Origin: Dryas octopetala | Lineage: Eukaryota > Streptophyta > Magnoliopsida > Rosales > Rosaceae | Assembly (NCBI GenBank): GCA_963921425.1 | Contig: OY992836.1 | Span: forward strand, 12,989,304 to 13,053,303 | Length of the DNA: 64,000 nucleotides | Direction: 5' to 3' | Shown: piece by piece, positions 34,714 through 47,859 of the stretch | How the letters are laid out: each line of letters starts with the position of its first letter | Position numbering within the stretch: the stretch's first letter is position 1 | Notes under the pieces: model-generated | The model's input: only the letters and a program-made list of their open reading frames with translations | Database searches by the model: none | What the model was told of the DNA's origin: nothing | Position numbers and translations under genes: made by a program

Positions 34714-36235
34714 GTGTAGTCCTCTGCTAACTTCTCAAACTGGTGTAAATACCAACTCAAGTTACTCTTAACCCCAGAAGCTGACAGGTTACTGCCTCTT
34801 CTTAAAAAATTTTGGCTGCAACACTGGCTCTGTGTTTTGATCCCTCTTTCATTTATCTCATCAACACGCTGTTGATGCGTCTATACCTTCTTTTTCTTGT
34901 TATTAACCAGACAGACACATTGTATATGTCAGCTAAACAACTGTTAGTGAATATGCAATCATTTAATTATATGTTGTTAGGTTCTGTTTTTGTATCGTGT
35001 TATTATTGTGGTTCAATATTATCTGAACTTCAGTCAGAAACTGATTGGAGAATGAGGATATACATTGCAATTTGCATGCACTTTCTTAATTGTTATAGAG
35101 CAAAGGAAAGGTTTTTTCATTCTTCCCCCCAAATTGTATTGTATAACACCTACTTGGGTGTATGCAATTGATCTTCTGAACAAGTTTTATAGAGTAAAAT
35201 TTTGATCTCTAGTCTCATTAGTTGAAATTTTATTATTAGAACATAAAAACATAACATAGCAACCCTGCCTAAGTATTGCCCAAATTTTTTATAGAGTTTT
35301 ATTAATTAAAGGAAAAAAATAATATAAAAGTTGGCACTTTTTTAGTTTTTCTGTTTATTTCTCTGGTAGGCCTTAATGTGAGTTGCACAGTAGAAAGATT
35401 CAGTTCAGATCTTTGGGCTGGTCTTGTGATTAAACTTAACCAGTATCCTTTAGGACATGTGGGCATTTGCTTCCTGCCCAAGAAAATTTGGGCTCAGGTC
35501 CAATGCATTAATTGGTCAGGCATCTTGGGCCTCAAAATGTGTGTACAAATTAAGTTGCAAATGTTATAGAAACACACACAGACACATACAAGTCTTATGT
35601 CAACAATTTTGCCTTCCTCTTAAGCCAATCTCAGATCTTATTTATATTTCCACTGGAGTCTTGAGTCTATCTACCAATATGATCCACACAAGGCCTCAAA
35701 GTACTAGTGTACTACTGTACTAGCCCTTCCTTGTTGGGGGCAGTATCTCTATCCCCAGGTCTTGGATTCCTAATGCAAGTTGGATTATAAGGTCATTAAT
35801 TAAAACAGTGTGCTAAATTTGAATTCAACATTCCTTCCCCTTAACCAGCTCTAGGGATTTGTAGTTGGTCAATTGGAATTCAATTTCATGATGGGAATTG
35901 GAGAAATCAATTTTATGGTGGGAATTGAAATAGAGCGTCAAATTTAATTTCTCCACCAAATTAACTCCTAAGTTTGACCGATGAATTCTTGTTTTCTCTA
36001 TCTTAAGTACTTTATGTGCGCAGCTACTTAAAAGCATACCATGCATGATTAGGAGCCTTATGCATGCACATCCTATTTGTTTCTCGTCAAATAATAGTAT
36101 ATGCTCAAAATTTGTATGCAATCTGAAATTTCTTAGCTTGTAGAAATGTTTTTTTAGAAAAAGAAAAATTAAAAGTTAAAAACTAGCTGGTAGTCATAGT
36201 TCAGGTCGACTGTGTATTTCTATGGATCACATTTA
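34714..36235. other. 3' flank of the sulfotransferase-like gene and intergenic DNA
   Basis: Contains the 3' untranslated region; no other gene recognised. Near 35867-35940 AATTGGAATTCAATTTCATG and AATTGAAATAGAGCG flank repeats of TGATGGGAATTGGAGAAATC type, short low-value repeats. Confidence 0.45.
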
Positions 36236-36697
36236 GGCCACGTTTGGTAAGCGTGATTGGATTGGAAAGGATAGTCATCCTTGTATTGCATTGGAAAGCA
36301 TTGGATTGGAAAGGATAAATCTAATCCAATGCCATGTTTGGTTGTGCACAAAACTAAAAGGCAAGATTAGCTAAATAATGCTATTTTAGTCTTGTTTTTC
36401 AAAAAAGTAACCATTTTTTTTTTCATATTTTGAGTAATAAAATTTAACAAAATAATAATATATGAAATAAAATAACAAATTTTTTTATTCACCTTCAAAG
36501 GAAATAATTTTTTCAATACAAGCAAAATAATAATGTACCAAAATTAATATCCACCAAATATAGTAAATAAAAAACTATTCAAATATTCAACTCATTGGTC
36601 ATGCAATGAGTTTAGCCACCATACCAAAATAATAGTACCAAAATTAGTATCCACCAATCTAGTCATTCAAATACTACTCAAATATGCAACTCATTCT

Positions 36698-37201
36698 TTA
36701 TGAGATGAGTTGCAATACGTACTCCATTTTATCTTCTGCAGTATCTAAAACAAGAAAAAGATCAACTGTAGATGCATCAGAATCAACCACAAACACTTTT
36801 AAAACTTTAATTCGATTTGTAGTGGAAAGCCCCAACCTTAGTAGCTCAGTTTGCACCTCATCTTTTTTAGCCCGAGTCTCCTCCTGTTTATCCTTTTTGT
36901 CATCTTTGGATTGCATAGATTGGATTAGGAGGCGTATTTGCTCATTTGATGTATGCATAACTTCCTTGAATGATTCAGCAAACTTGTCTAACCCAGCAAA
37001 TAAAACCTCATCTTGTCTTTTTCTTTTCCTTTGTGTGGAATGAGATTTAGTAGCCGATACTTCACCAACCTCTATATTAGTTTGATTCTGGTTGACCTTC
37101 TCAAAAATGTCAGCTGGTGCAAGAGAGCTTCTTCCAGTTGCACGGTCTGTTCCAAATATATGTACGACTCTCTCATAATATGGACAAGATTTGCCTCTGT
37201 A
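36698..37201 (-). pseudogene. Transposon Myb/SANT-like protein, C-terminal part
   Basis: An open frame on the minus strand reads YYERVVHIFGTDRATG near its start, the FG.DRATG signature that follows the Myb/SANT-like DNA-binding domain in proteins of plant Harbinger-type elements. A basic segment QRKRKRQDE (likely nuclear signal) and a helical charged stretch with SKDDKKDKQEETRAKKDE follow. The end, STVDLFLVLDTAEDKMEYVL, resembles the usual closing helix. The N-terminal DNA-binding region is not in this frame: either it lies beyond an intron (an acceptor-like GGAAGCAG lies just upstream) or it is lost. It lies within the Harbinger-like element and has no transposase partner, so it is probably defective. 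Confidence 0.6.
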
Positions 37202-38572
37202 GTTTTCTGCTTCCTTTTTATGCTACATGTCAAACAAACAGAATCATCAACAAATGAAATATGGGGAACAACCAATCAAATAAGCAAGACATGAATGACA
37301 AGATAATAGATCAACACCAACTGCATCATTAACTTTAAGCCAAGAAACCAATCTGCATGCTACAATTCCAAAACAAAAAAACAAAAAAATGCATGACCAT
37401 AATAGATACAACCAGCCCCTCAGTTCTAGTTGCTAATTGCTTCTAAATAAGAACCATACCTGAACATAGGTATTCCAAACTGCTCTAATTACTAATCTGA
37501 TCTTCATCTTTATCACAAGAACTGAAAAGACACCAAGCTATATATATATATATATGTAGCACTTTCATTTATGTACCAAACTATTGTGTTGCTATCCCTA
37601 TCACTAGTCATCATTACTAAACTATTTCATGGTTAACATATGTTGCTAGAACCACACTGGCCATCAAAATCTCATCCCAATTAAACTATAGCCAGCTAGA
37701 CACGTATAACCCAAGACCAACTTTTCAGCATGAACAAAGTCATACTCTAGTCTCTAGCTTATTGCATATACACATTCAAATATGCATTCAAAGCTGTTAG
37801 CCCATATATACACATTCAAAAATTAATCAAAACCCAAATGATGAAAACCAAGATAATTTTGTCCAAATCAACAAAAAATCATACTAATCTCAAATAAACA
37901 AGCCTATATACATGAAAACTTGCATCAAAAAAATACAAACCTCAAGCAAATCAGGTTTATCTCAAGAGAAAATGCAGAATCCTAATCCTAGTAACCTGCA
38001 ACAAAAAAAATTCAAACAAACCTATAAATTCAAAACCCAGAACCAAATTAAGTAACAGATTGAGAGAGAGTGAGCGAGAGACAGAGACATTGATAGAGAG
38101 TGAGAGAGAGAGGGGAAAACCCTCAGAAAAAGGAAAAACCTCAACCTTTTCATAGCTCACAACCAAAGCCCCAAATCTGAGAGTGAGAAGATGGATCACA
38201 TAGCAGCAATGGAAGAATAGCTGGTATCAGAGAGAATTAAACAAGATTGAAAGAGAGTGAACAAGAGACAGAGACAGAGATAGAGATAGAGATAGAGAGT
38301 GAGAGAGAGAGAGAGGAGTGAGACCTGAAGATGACATTTGGCGGAAATGACTTGCCGGAGATGACTTTTGCCGGCGATGAGTGGCCGGAGATGACCACCG
38401 TCGTTGGAAATCAAATCGACGAGAGCAAGAGAGGCGAGAGGTTCAGGCACGATTGGAATATTAATCCTTCACATTTTAATTGGATAAGTTATCCTACAGC
38501 ATATAACTTAGGCTGGACTAGGTAGGATTAGGCCTTTTCCAATCTAAAGTCATACTTGCAGCCCAAACATGA

Positions 38573-38676
38573 TAAACAAATAACTTATCCTATTTCAAGT
38601 CCATATCATGCCCAACAAATGGGCTAAACAAATAACTTATCCTATTCCAAGCCCATATCATGCCCAACAAATGGGC
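38573..38676. repeat. 52-bp tandem duplication at the Harbinger-like right end
   Basis: Two head-to-tail copies (38573-38624 and 38625-38676) starting TAAACAAATAACTTATCCTA and ending with ATGCCCAACAAATGGGC. They differ in about two bases. Confidence 0.9.
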
Positions 38677-38681
38677 CCTTA

Positions 38682-39789
38682 ATGGCTAGGTACATTACTG
38701 ATTACATCTCGCATAATCAGTGGTGGAGCTAGCATCTCACTTTTGGAGGGGGACAATTAAATTTTAATATAGTTTTTCAATTAATATGTGAGCCAATTGA
38801 CATAGTACGTACCTTGATCCTCATATACATGTATTGCATGGAAGCTTGGAGGGCCACGGCCACTTCAAACCGATATGATGGTGAGGTAACACGTGGAATT
38901 CACAGACTATGCTAAGCTTGGAGCATATGCTAAGCTGCTGGCCACAACATATATAACTGATGGCATGCACAGACTGCACAGTAGCATTTGCATGCGTGTC
39001 TTGTCTCTTGTGTGGAAATGAGACATAATAAGCTCACAGTACGGCTTGTGCAGTTGTGCAGTTGTGCAGTTGTGCAGATAGTAATGGTAGGCATGCGAGG
39101 GTCAATATATAGTGGCCCCTAAACCCTAAGCTAGCTATATATATATATATATATGTAGGGGCTACTTTTACTGAACACATGGGTGGACAGTAAAGCTATG
39201 TATACTAAATTACTAATTAACAGCTAGCAAAAGTTAGAAACTTTTCGCAGTGTGTGCATGGTTAAAAAATAAAAATAAAAAGCTAGCCGCTAAAACTTTC
39301 ACTTGTCAAATAATTAAGATCCAACTTGACAAATGAAAAAAAAATAGACAAATAAGATCCAAAATGGGTGGTAAGATAAATAAAGTAGCAGAAAAACTTA
39401 CTTATAATATAAATAAGAATTGATTTGACATTTTAAGAGATATATTATGTCTTAAAATTTAAAAAAATATTATGTTATAAAATATACAAATATAAGTGCA
39501 TCATATTATTAAATTAAAATACCAAATTAACTATACTCCTGTTATAAAAAAAATTTCTCCTCGTAAAATAATTGTTTCTACTTCAGCAATGTCAGGAGTG
39601 TTTAATTGGGTTGGAAAGCCGAGCTTGTCTCCTACCGAAAGTGAATCATCAGAACAACTTGTCCTTCACGAGTCTCTGTCGCTTGATGTATATTAATATA
39701 GTTTATATATATAATATATATAAGAGTGAGAGTCGAACTTTTTTATTCAAATAGATGAGTAAGAGTCGAACTATTTTTATAAGTGCGAA
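38682..39789. other. Intergenic, no gene recognised
   Basis: Includes an (AT)n run at 39137-39154 and three GTGCAGTTGTGCAGTT units near 39051-39076. CAGTGGTGGAGCTAGCA near 38719 looks like an isolated hAT-type terminus, without a partner. Confidence 0.4.
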
Positions 39790-39798
39790 ATAAATCAA

Positions 39799-40246
39799 GG
39801 GTTTTTTTTTTTTTTATATTTAATATCTAAATTTTGACTCTTGTTTTAATATGGCATCTAAATTTTTATTTATCTTAATTGAGTACTTAAATTTTTATTT
39901 TGTGTCTAATAAGTACCAAAATAAATTTCTGTTAAAATTATCTACAAAAGTTAGGGGCAATATAGTCACTAAAAAAATTATATTTTAATTATTGTCTTTA
40001 TATATTTAAAATTATAAAAAAAAACACAACAAACAAAAAAAAACAATAAAATATAATTAAAATATAATTTTTTTTGAAGTGACCATATTGTTCCTAACTT
40101 CTGTTAACAATTTTAACAGAAATTCACATGGTATCTATTAGACACAAAATAAAAATTTAGGTACTCAATTGGGACAAATAAAAGTTTAGGTAACACATTA
40201 AGACAATGGTCAAAATTTAGATACTAAATATGAAAAAAAAAAACCC
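39799..40246. mobile_element. Fold-back Mutator-like MITE, 448 bp
   Basis: Perfect 9-bp target duplication ATAAATCAA (39790-39798 and 40247-40255). The arms start GGGTTTTTTTTTTTTT and are inverted for nearly their whole length, sharing TATCTAAATTTTGAC and AATTTTTATTTTGTGTCTAA. The two arms meet near 40020 in an A/T-rich loop. Non-coding. Confidence 0.9.
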
Positions 40247-40399
40247 ATAAATCAATATCCAACAGCCCATTTGCATGTGTGCACGTTGTACACTTATACA
40301 TTAATTGTAAGGGATTTAGATTCTAGCTCTAATTTCCTTAGGTTTACTTGCTTCATAATAATGTAATTTAAATTCAAGGGTTTATGTATAACGCCACTC

Positions 40400-40760
40400 A
40401 TACTTAAGTAGGGTGCTTTAAGTAGAAGCTCAAAATGAGAAAGAAAGATAACCCACAGTCCATTTAGCCCAAAACTTAAGTAGAAGTCCAAAAATTCTAT
40501 CGAGCGTTCGGCAGTTGCATCTGCAACCTAAATCTACATATGAAAGCTGCATTTACAATCTAAACCTGCATTTGAAAGTTACATCTGCAACCTAAAACCT
40601 GCATCCATAACCTAAAACATGTCATATGTAACTTAAAAAGATGCATTTGCAACCTAGAAAAATGCATATGTAACCTAAAAAAATATATCTACAACCTAAA
40701 AATTTGCATATGCAGATATAGATGGAGGATGCATCTGCATCTGCCGAGTCTAGACAAGCC
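40400..40760 (+). repeat. Dispersed repeat with internal 20-bp array, copy A
   Basis: Shared blocks with the inverted copy at 61035-61370: GGGTGCTTTAA, AAAATGAGAAAGAAA, TTAAGTAGAA, CGAGCGTTCGGCA, and an array of about ten degenerate units of the form GCATCTGCAACCTAAAACCT (40513-40700). No terminal repeats or coding frame were identified, so the class is unknown. Confidence 0.75.
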
Positions 40761-41267
40761 TACTGAGCCCTCGGCATCCTACTGAATACTCAGTAGCATG
40801 TTTCTGCCCTCCAAGAGCGTGCACGTGAATAGATTGGATTTAAACTTAATTAATTTTTATTTAGGTGGATTTCCAGTTAATTATGAGCCTTGCATATTTT
40901 GTCATTAGGAGTAATTTATTAAAAAGAATATTACAAATCCATTTCATCTTTTGATTATTATTCTTAAAGTATAAATACATAGCTGAAATTAAAAGTCGAG
41001 TAGGAATAAATAGAGAAAAAACAAGTAAAATCTGGATCTAATTGCAAGACACCATCGAATTAATTACACCACATTCAAGTGAGTGTCTGAAATATTAGTG
41101 ACTCATGATGTTCTCTATATATGAACACTTATAAACTACTAAAACGGTTGTTCTTTTTCCTAATATTGAACTCTTGTGTAGGGTTTATAACTCGAGTGAT
41201 CGATAAATCACTTATTTTTACACAACTATGACATTATTCACGTAATTAACTTAAGACACCAACTTTT

Positions 41268-41287
41268 GAGAGAGAGAGAGAGAGAGA
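41268..41287. repeat. (GA)n tract upstream of the first CEP gene
   Basis: GAGAGAGAGAGAGAGAGAGA preceded by ACTTTT, 73 bp before the TATA box. The CEP gene at 58534 has the same arrangement (TTTT then GA run). Possible binding site for GAGA-binding (BBR/BPC) factors; this is inference. The stretch 40760-41267 shows no gene. Confidence 0.9.
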
Positions 41288-41359
41288 TCACCGTCTTTAT
41301 TTTTCTATTAGTTTGAACTCAAAAGGTTCTCATTGGTTGGGAGTTGGTCCTCTCAGCTC

Positions 41360-41367
41360 TATATATA
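41360..41367 (+). promoter_or_regulatory. TATA box of the first CEP gene
   Basis: TATATATA, 255 bp before the ATG. The predicted leader of over 200 nt contains two minimal upstream frames: ATG at 41404 (five codons with stop) and ATG at 41465 (six codons with stop). Confidence 0.6.
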
Positions 41368-41621
41368 GCCACGCAGAGGGAAGGGTCTAAGCAATTAACT
41401 TGTATGCTTATAAGTTGACTTGATCGATCTACTTGCTACTACTCTAGCAACTTGCTTAATTGGCATGCTTGCATATGCCTAGTTGATTCAAGTACTCGAT
41501 CTAGCCAACTTGCTTAATTTGTGTCCTAATTACTAGTTAGTTTACATCATTAATTCATCTCTACCTCTTTGGTTGATTTGAACTGTCACCTTAATTTCGC
41601 TGATCTCCCTCCCACAGTACT

Positions 41622-41990
41622 ATGGCCTTAAACAAATTAACCTTCGTTGCTTGCTCTTTCCTTTCACTACTGTTGATTATCTTCGCCTGGGAAATTCAGT
41701 CTATTGATGCAAGGCGTTTGAATTCCTCGAATAAGAACCAACTGATCTACAACCACAGCCAAACTCACCACAAAATCTACCAAAATTACAAACCAGTAGA
41801 TCACAAAAATGAGTACTCAAGGCATGGTGATGGGAACACATTTACTGATGAAGCTTCTTCAATTGAGGTTGCAGGTGGTGCAGCAGCAGCACAGCCCCCA
41901 CCACCACCACCTCCGACGCATGGCAAAGATGACTTCAGGCCCACAGCTCCAGGTCACAGCCCCGGCGTTGGGCATTCCCTTCACAACTAG
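41622..41990 (+). CDS. CEP: CEP (C-terminally encoded peptide) precursor, 122 aa, one CEP domain
   Basis: Intronless frame. Residues 1-30 are a signal peptide with core [11 protein letters not shown] and probable cleavage near SIDA. A variable region with [11 protein letters not shown] is followed by a proline run of seven. The CEP domain [15 protein letters not shown] (104-118) has the invariant FRPT, PG and SPG.GH positions, then only SLHN before the stop. Known CEPs are secreted, cut to 15 residues, hydroxylated on prolines, perceived by CEPR receptor kinases, and repress lateral root growth or signal nitrogen need; this is family knowledge. First member of a cluster of four on the same strand. 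The start is the only Met before the signal peptide. The specific CEP number cannot be told. Confidence 0.95.
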   Translation: MALNKLTFVACSFLSLLLIIFAWEIQSIDARRLNSSNKNQLIYNHSQTHHKIYQNYKPVDHKNEYSRHGDGNTFTDEASSIEVAGGAAAAQPPPPPPPTHGKDDFRPTAPGHSPGVGHSLHN

Positions 41991-44621
41991 CTAGGGCATG
42001 CATCTATCATTCTATCATATGTACCATTTAATTATCAGTTGGCCATGTTCTCCCATTAGCTAGCTCTAGCTCATCAACTTATCTATCAAAAAGAAAAGGC
42101 CTAGCTAGCTAGCTAGCTAGCCTCTTCACCAAGTTTGTAAATATCACTTAATTTGTATCAAGTGCAGTAATTAATTAGCAGTAAATGTATTGATCGCTTG
42201 TTTCTCAATAAAATTAATTTCTTTTTTCTAACTTTTTCTCTACGTCTTAAACAATATTAATATATATTGTCATCCACTGATTAAATATACAATTAATGAA
42301 GGCGTTAGATTATTTTGCAAAACTACCCTACATTCCAAACCCTAAGCTTATGAAGTATTAAAAGGGATTCAAGCTAGGGAAAAATTAATGAATTTCCCCT
42401 TCATATGTTATAAATGATAACGTTATTCTGAATAGGACAATTAATGCATGCTTGGCTTCTTACTTTGTTGATATTTTGTAATTCCAATAATTATGAAGAA
42501 TATTGTGTATAGTCGTAATATTGTCATATGGTATAACGAATTTACATGTTATAATATAGGTAGATGACGAATTTATACTTGTAGAGTTTAGTATTAATAA
42601 AGTCTACTAAAACGTGGATTAGTTTCACCACATAGCCATTTTATGGTTATACATCCAAATATTGGGGGCTTATATATTCTTGAAGGGTCAATGATCAACA
42701 ACAAAATCTGAAAAGCTTATATATATATATACACATAATTAACCACACTCTCAAAAGCCAAAGTGTTAAGCGCACCCGGGAAAAAAAAAATCAAGATTAT
42801 AAAGTTTTAAAGGATTTTGCACACGGATGAAGGCTATAAAAAGAGGTTATGGCCGGTTGAAGGCAAAGAATCCAAAGACAACTTAACATACACCATAAAT
42901 ACAATATCTTTTATGATTGTTCTCAATATTGTCCTTCTTCAAGTTTTAACTTCTTACTTACTGAATCCTCGAGTTTTCTCATAGTCATTGTCCCTTGGTT
43001 AATTTGTCCTTCGATTTGATAAAAAATTTAAAGTTCCTGGCTGTATGTTATTTGGTATTGATCGATCTAAAAATTCAGCCCAAATTTAATATATCAAAAA
43101 TATTCAAAGAAGCTTCTGATCTCTTTATCTCTTCTAATTAGTTACTCCCTCTTTGGACCAAAAAATAATTACTCCCTCTCTCTCAGAATGCGATCCACAC
43201 AATATTAATCTCTTTTCTCTATCTTCTTCAAGCTGCCAGTCGAGCCTAAGACCCAACAAGTTACAAAGGAATCAGCGATACAATATAAATCTCACTCATT
43301 CATGTTGATCTGTCAAAAGCAACGTCCAGAGCTCGCATGCTTGATGCTGCTTTCAAATGGGTCCTGAACATATTGTCTAGACTCCTCTTAGTGATTAATA
43401 GAATGTCATTGTTCTTTAATTAATTACGTGCATGTTAGGGGGTTCACTCACATACTATGATTCATTAACAAAGCATATATATATATATCCTTCTCTTAAA
43501 CAATGCACATATATATGCACAGTATGTTGCAGTTTTAACATGTACTGATCGAGGTTGAGAATGAACAACTTTTCGTGCACTACAGCCTAGCACAACAGAC
43601 AATCAAGTGCGCTTTGATCTGTGCTCTCTTTATATTTATGTATAGACTGTATAGTACCATTTAATATATATAACCTTGGTCCTAGGCTCCTAGCTAGCTT
43701 ATATTTATATATATTTGTTAGTTCATGTGGTAGGAAGGCCAGGAGATCGAGCTTCCCCAATCCCAGGAGCGCGAATCACAGCTAAGCACCTTTTGCAAGA
43801 TTCTCTAGTTATTTTCAATAATTAATCCCGACCTCAATGGAGGGGGGTGGTTAATTTGGAGCTCTCGATCATGATCATTTGCTTCATTTTGACCTTATTA
43901 GGCTAAAAAGGCAATAAAAATTACTTGTTTTGTGACAAAGAAAGGTGGTGGGGACCCTCCACAGCTTTGGGGTACTATAGTGCATTTGACTTGACTTTTC
44001 AGATTCTTTGACCACAAGTCCTGTCTCTTTTTGTTTTTAATTAATTAAGTTGCTGGTAAGGTTAATATTGTTAAACAATTTGGTATGCTATGTCAAATAA
44101 AAAAAGAATTTATTGGTATGCTATATTATTTAATTGTTAATTTAAATTAATAAACTATACTTTCAAATAAAATTGACAAATTAAATAACATTTCAAACCA
44201 GATGGTATGAAATAGCATTAAATTAAATCGATTGCCATAATGGGTGTTGATCTTAGATCTATCTCCAGACAAACCATTGGTTAACATTGATATTTCTTTT
44301 TTGACTAGATGCAAAACATAAAAGGACAAAATTAAATACCAACCCACAAAAGATCAAAAAACAGCAAACAATCAAATTTAGAATCATACAGCAACTTTTG
44401 AACAAAACCACTAGTTATGTCATTTGTCAAAAGTGTATGATATATACTCATTTGAACTTTGAATCATATAATTAAGCAACCAATTTGGTTCAATTTGACT
44501 CAAATAAGAAACGACATTTTATGATTTTACTCATGTAATCCAACAATTGATTGAATATCTTTGGTTCAAATTAATAAATAAAGCATGTGTACGGCATACC
44601 TAACACATTAATACACATATA
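41991..44621. other. Intergenic, 3' flank of the first CEP gene
   Basis: No gene recognised. Has an (AGCT)n run at 42099-42120, an AATAAAATTAATT polyadenylation-like sequence near 42207, and a further AT-rich stretch. Several short TA runs occur. Confidence 0.45.
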
Positions 44622-45643
44622 GGCCCTGTTTATTTGACCGGAATCTTAGAATAGGAATAGTAAAGAATGACACCGTCTATTATAGGATCCAACGATTTAC
44701 AATAATCTTGAGATTTTCTTTTTTCTCTTTTCTGATGGCAAACGCCGTCTCCTTCCTCATTTGCCATTGTCCACTCATCTCCTTCCTCATCTAGGCATTT
44801 GCAACACCTCTCTCTTAAACCTAAATGTTCATCTGAGATTCAAACAATGAAAAACCAAATAATGATTTAATCTTAGATATATATATATACATCTCTCTCT
44901 CCATTTAGACTTTTGGAATAGGGATTAAAATCTCTAAGTTTTTTTCTTCATCTAAACCATGTCAAAGTGGGTGTGCTAACATAAAATTAAAAAAAAAAAC
45001 TTAAAATTTAGAGTAAAACATATATGTATATGGTTAGGGCAATGCACGCTAGAGTGCCCTAATGACATGTCAATTAAAATCATTAATATTGTTTAATTAA
45101 ATTCATTATTTCTTGCCACATCAGTTTTTACAAATACTGTTTTAACCTTTTTATAAATTTTACAAAATTTAAATTAAACAAAAATAAAAATTTTCAAGCC
45201 ATAAATCGTTCTAAACCCTAAAAACTCATAAAATCGATCATAATCTCTTCCATGGTGGCAATTGCTGGCATTCTTTTTTTCTTTTGGCCAGGAATGCTTT
45301 CCATTAAAATAAAAGCCACAAAGCTAGGTATAGAGAACACTACAAGAAAACTGGGCAATAAGCACTAATTTCTTTCACTAAATGCCCAACCATTGCTATT
45401 GAGTATTTTTTCAGTCAAAATACACTATTGGTGGTTTGACTTTACAAAGCAATGCCAATTAAATAATTAATTAGTTGCTGTATAGTAACTACTAACTAAT
45501 GTGAGGTGAGATTAATTGGTGAGTTTGTTGCATTCGGACCTACACAACCTGAACCATTAGTGAAACTCCTATAATGTTATATCAATTGTTCTTGTAACTC
45601 TGTAAGTGTTGGAATAAAAATGTTGTCAGAGCCTGCAATACCC

Positions 45644-46698
45644 AAGGAGTTAAATTTCGAAATTTTCGGCGAAATTTTGCCGAAAATTTTGTTTTTTAGG
45701 GGTATGAAAATTTTAGCACTAGTTGATCAATTTTTCGATCATATTTCGCCGAAATTCGATAATTTTGCGAAATTTCGCTCAGCCCAGTCATTTTTGTCGA
45801 TATGTCTTCTCCTTGCTGGCGGCCATAGCCATTTCTGTCGATCTGTCTTTTCCTTGCTGGTGGGCCATCTATGTCGATCTGACTTCTTGCTAGCTGTTAC
45901 AAACCCAACCGGGGAGGGAAGATAAAGAAGGAAGGGAAGAGAGAGAAGAGGGAAAATATCAGATTGGTGAGGGAGATAGAGATTGGCGCAGGACCTGCAG
46001 GAGAAGGAGGAGAGATAAGAGAAATATCTCATATGTCTATGTGACACAATGGCTGGGAGAAAGTCACGGGAAGAAGAGGAAGGAAAGAAAAGAAGAAGGA
46101 AAGAAAAGAAAAGAAAAAGGAAAGAAAAGAAAAAGAACAGAAACGAAAAGAAAAAGGAAAGAAAGAAAAGAAAAGGAAAAAAAAAAAAAAAGAAGGGTTT
46201 AAGATTGATTGGAGTTTGGGGTCTTTGGACAATTGGAAAGAAAAAAAAAGTTTGGGGTATCGTTTGGCTCTTTTAGGGTTTTGCTTAATTATTTTTAAAA
46301 CCTAAACCATAATACATTTCTATACATAAAATAATTAAAAATACTCTAAAGAGCCAAAATCCTAATATCTTATATCATATTTGAAAAAATATAGAGTATA
46401 TAGGATTTAGTATATAGACTATAGAGTACAAAGAGTATCAGGGTATATAGAGTATATAAAGTTTAGTATTAGGTTTTAGTGTGCATTATATTCATTTTAT
46501 ATCACATGAAACTTACTATATAATTTGGTTTTTTCAATATTTTTTATCAATGTAGGAGACAATATGTTAAATAAACATATGGTAAAGTTTTATTCAAAAT
46601 TTCCGTATTTTAATAGCAATTTCCGTCGTTTCTGTCTAATTTTTGTCGAAATTTAAAAATCTTCGAAATTTCCTCGAAACTCGAAATTTTATTCCTTA
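45644..46698. mobile_element. Mutator-like element with TTTCGAAATTTTCGGCG ends, about 1055 bp
   Basis: 9-bp direct repeat GCAATACCC on both sides (45635-45643 and 46699-46707). Ends AAGGAGTTAAATTTCGAAAT and, on the other strand, AAGGAATAAAATTTCGAGTT are inverted. The left arm contains the strong palindrome AATTTTCGGCGAAATTTTGC followed by CGAAAATT. A long AAAAGAAAGG tract (46049-46200) reads as a Lys/Glu/Arg frame but is low complexity. No transposase. Confidence 0.75.
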
Positions 46699-47859
46699 GC
46701 AATACCCCATTCCTTTAATTTTTTCTGATGGCAATTTTTTCCTTATCACGGCAAGGGAAAGAAAAGACCACTCACCTCCTTCCTCTCTCTCTCTCTCTGC
46801 AAAACTAAACCCCAAAAAAGAAACAAGCCATTTTCTTCCTCTCACGGCAAGGAAGGAAGAGAGAAAAGAAGAAAATCATTCTCTCTCTCTCTCTAAATAT
46901 GATGTGGTTGTTGAAAAGACCATTGTATTATAAATAATAATTGTAGCCATTAGATTTGAATTGGGTAAAATAGTTTTTTAACAATAATGATATTAATTTG
47001 ATGTGGCAAATAAATAGTGATATGTTAAAAATAATTTTGCCACATCGATCATATTAGGATACAAAATCTTTTCTCATATGGTTATCACTCAAAATCCCTT
47101 CATACATGCTAGGGCTGATGCCTGATGGAAAGGTAGCTCAAGCTACAATTTATATTCAAAATTGTTAATCTTATTTAGCAAGGAAAATCATATGGCTACC
47201 ATTCTCAGATCTGCTTAGATCTTGATTATCTTTGTATTGTGCTTACAAAATATGGGTGATAGTCTCGCACCATTCATTGACCCTCGTGTTCCTCCCTTTT
47301 TCTCGCTTGCCAAATCATATATTGAAAGACTAAATGTTAGAATTTATAAAATCATGGGAGAGATTAAAGGACTTTGCATAGGATTGAAGGAGAGATAATT
47401 GAAGAGGAAAAAGTCACCAAACTTAATTCAATAGGTCTAGAATAATGCTAATCGTAACATGTGAAAGTGCTTCCTCATGTCTTTCTTGCCAACTGAGCAC
47501 GTTTCTGGTTGGATAGAAATACATGGAGAAACGCTTTCTCATTTTGGAATTAGCATTCTACACCTATTAAACCGCATTTGGTGTTAAAAACGCACGAAAA
47601 CGTCATTTCGAAGAGAGAAAAAGTGAGTTAAACTATTGCAGCCAAGGTTCTTTTGTAGGGCACGAAATCATGGGAAAAAAAGGAAGTCCCAGCCAAGGTT
47701 CTTTGCAGCCAATGTTCTTTGCAGAGTGAATTAAAGGTTCTTTGCAGTTAAACTATATATGGCAGCCAATTATACTCAATTTTTTTTTTTCAAGTTATAC
47801 TTAATTAAGTTAATGAGAGACAAAAACCTAATTTCATTATGAACCATATATAGGAATTT

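Larger units (their letters stand above)
36236..38678 (-). mobile_element. PIF/Harbinger-like element, about 2.4 kb
   Basis: TTA lies directly outside both ends (36233-36235 and 38679-38681). The ends GGCCACGTTTGGTAAGCG and, on the other strand, GGGCCCATTTGTTGGGC are similar and inverted. TTA is the standard target of PIF/Harbinger elements. The interior encodes a Myb/SANT-like protein fragment on the minus strand, the accessory protein of such elements. No DDE transposase was seen. The right terminus contains a 52-bp duplication and there is a GA-rich tract near 38060-38320. Confidence 0.7.

Noticed and set aside
36060-36121. Minus-strand 98-codon frame at 35825-36121
   Set aside because: No homology recognised; lies in AT-rich intergenic DNA with short repeats.
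41809-41994. 61-codon frame overlapping the first CEP gene
   Set aside because: Alternate-frame shadow of the CEP domain region.
43735-43800. Possible decayed CEP domain near CCCCAATCCCAGGAGCGCG
   Set aside because: Translation in all three frames lacks FRPT or SPG.GH.
46049-46276. Lys/Glu/Arg-rich frame of 75 codons
   Set aside because: Product of the AAAAGAAAGG low-complexity tract within a transposon.
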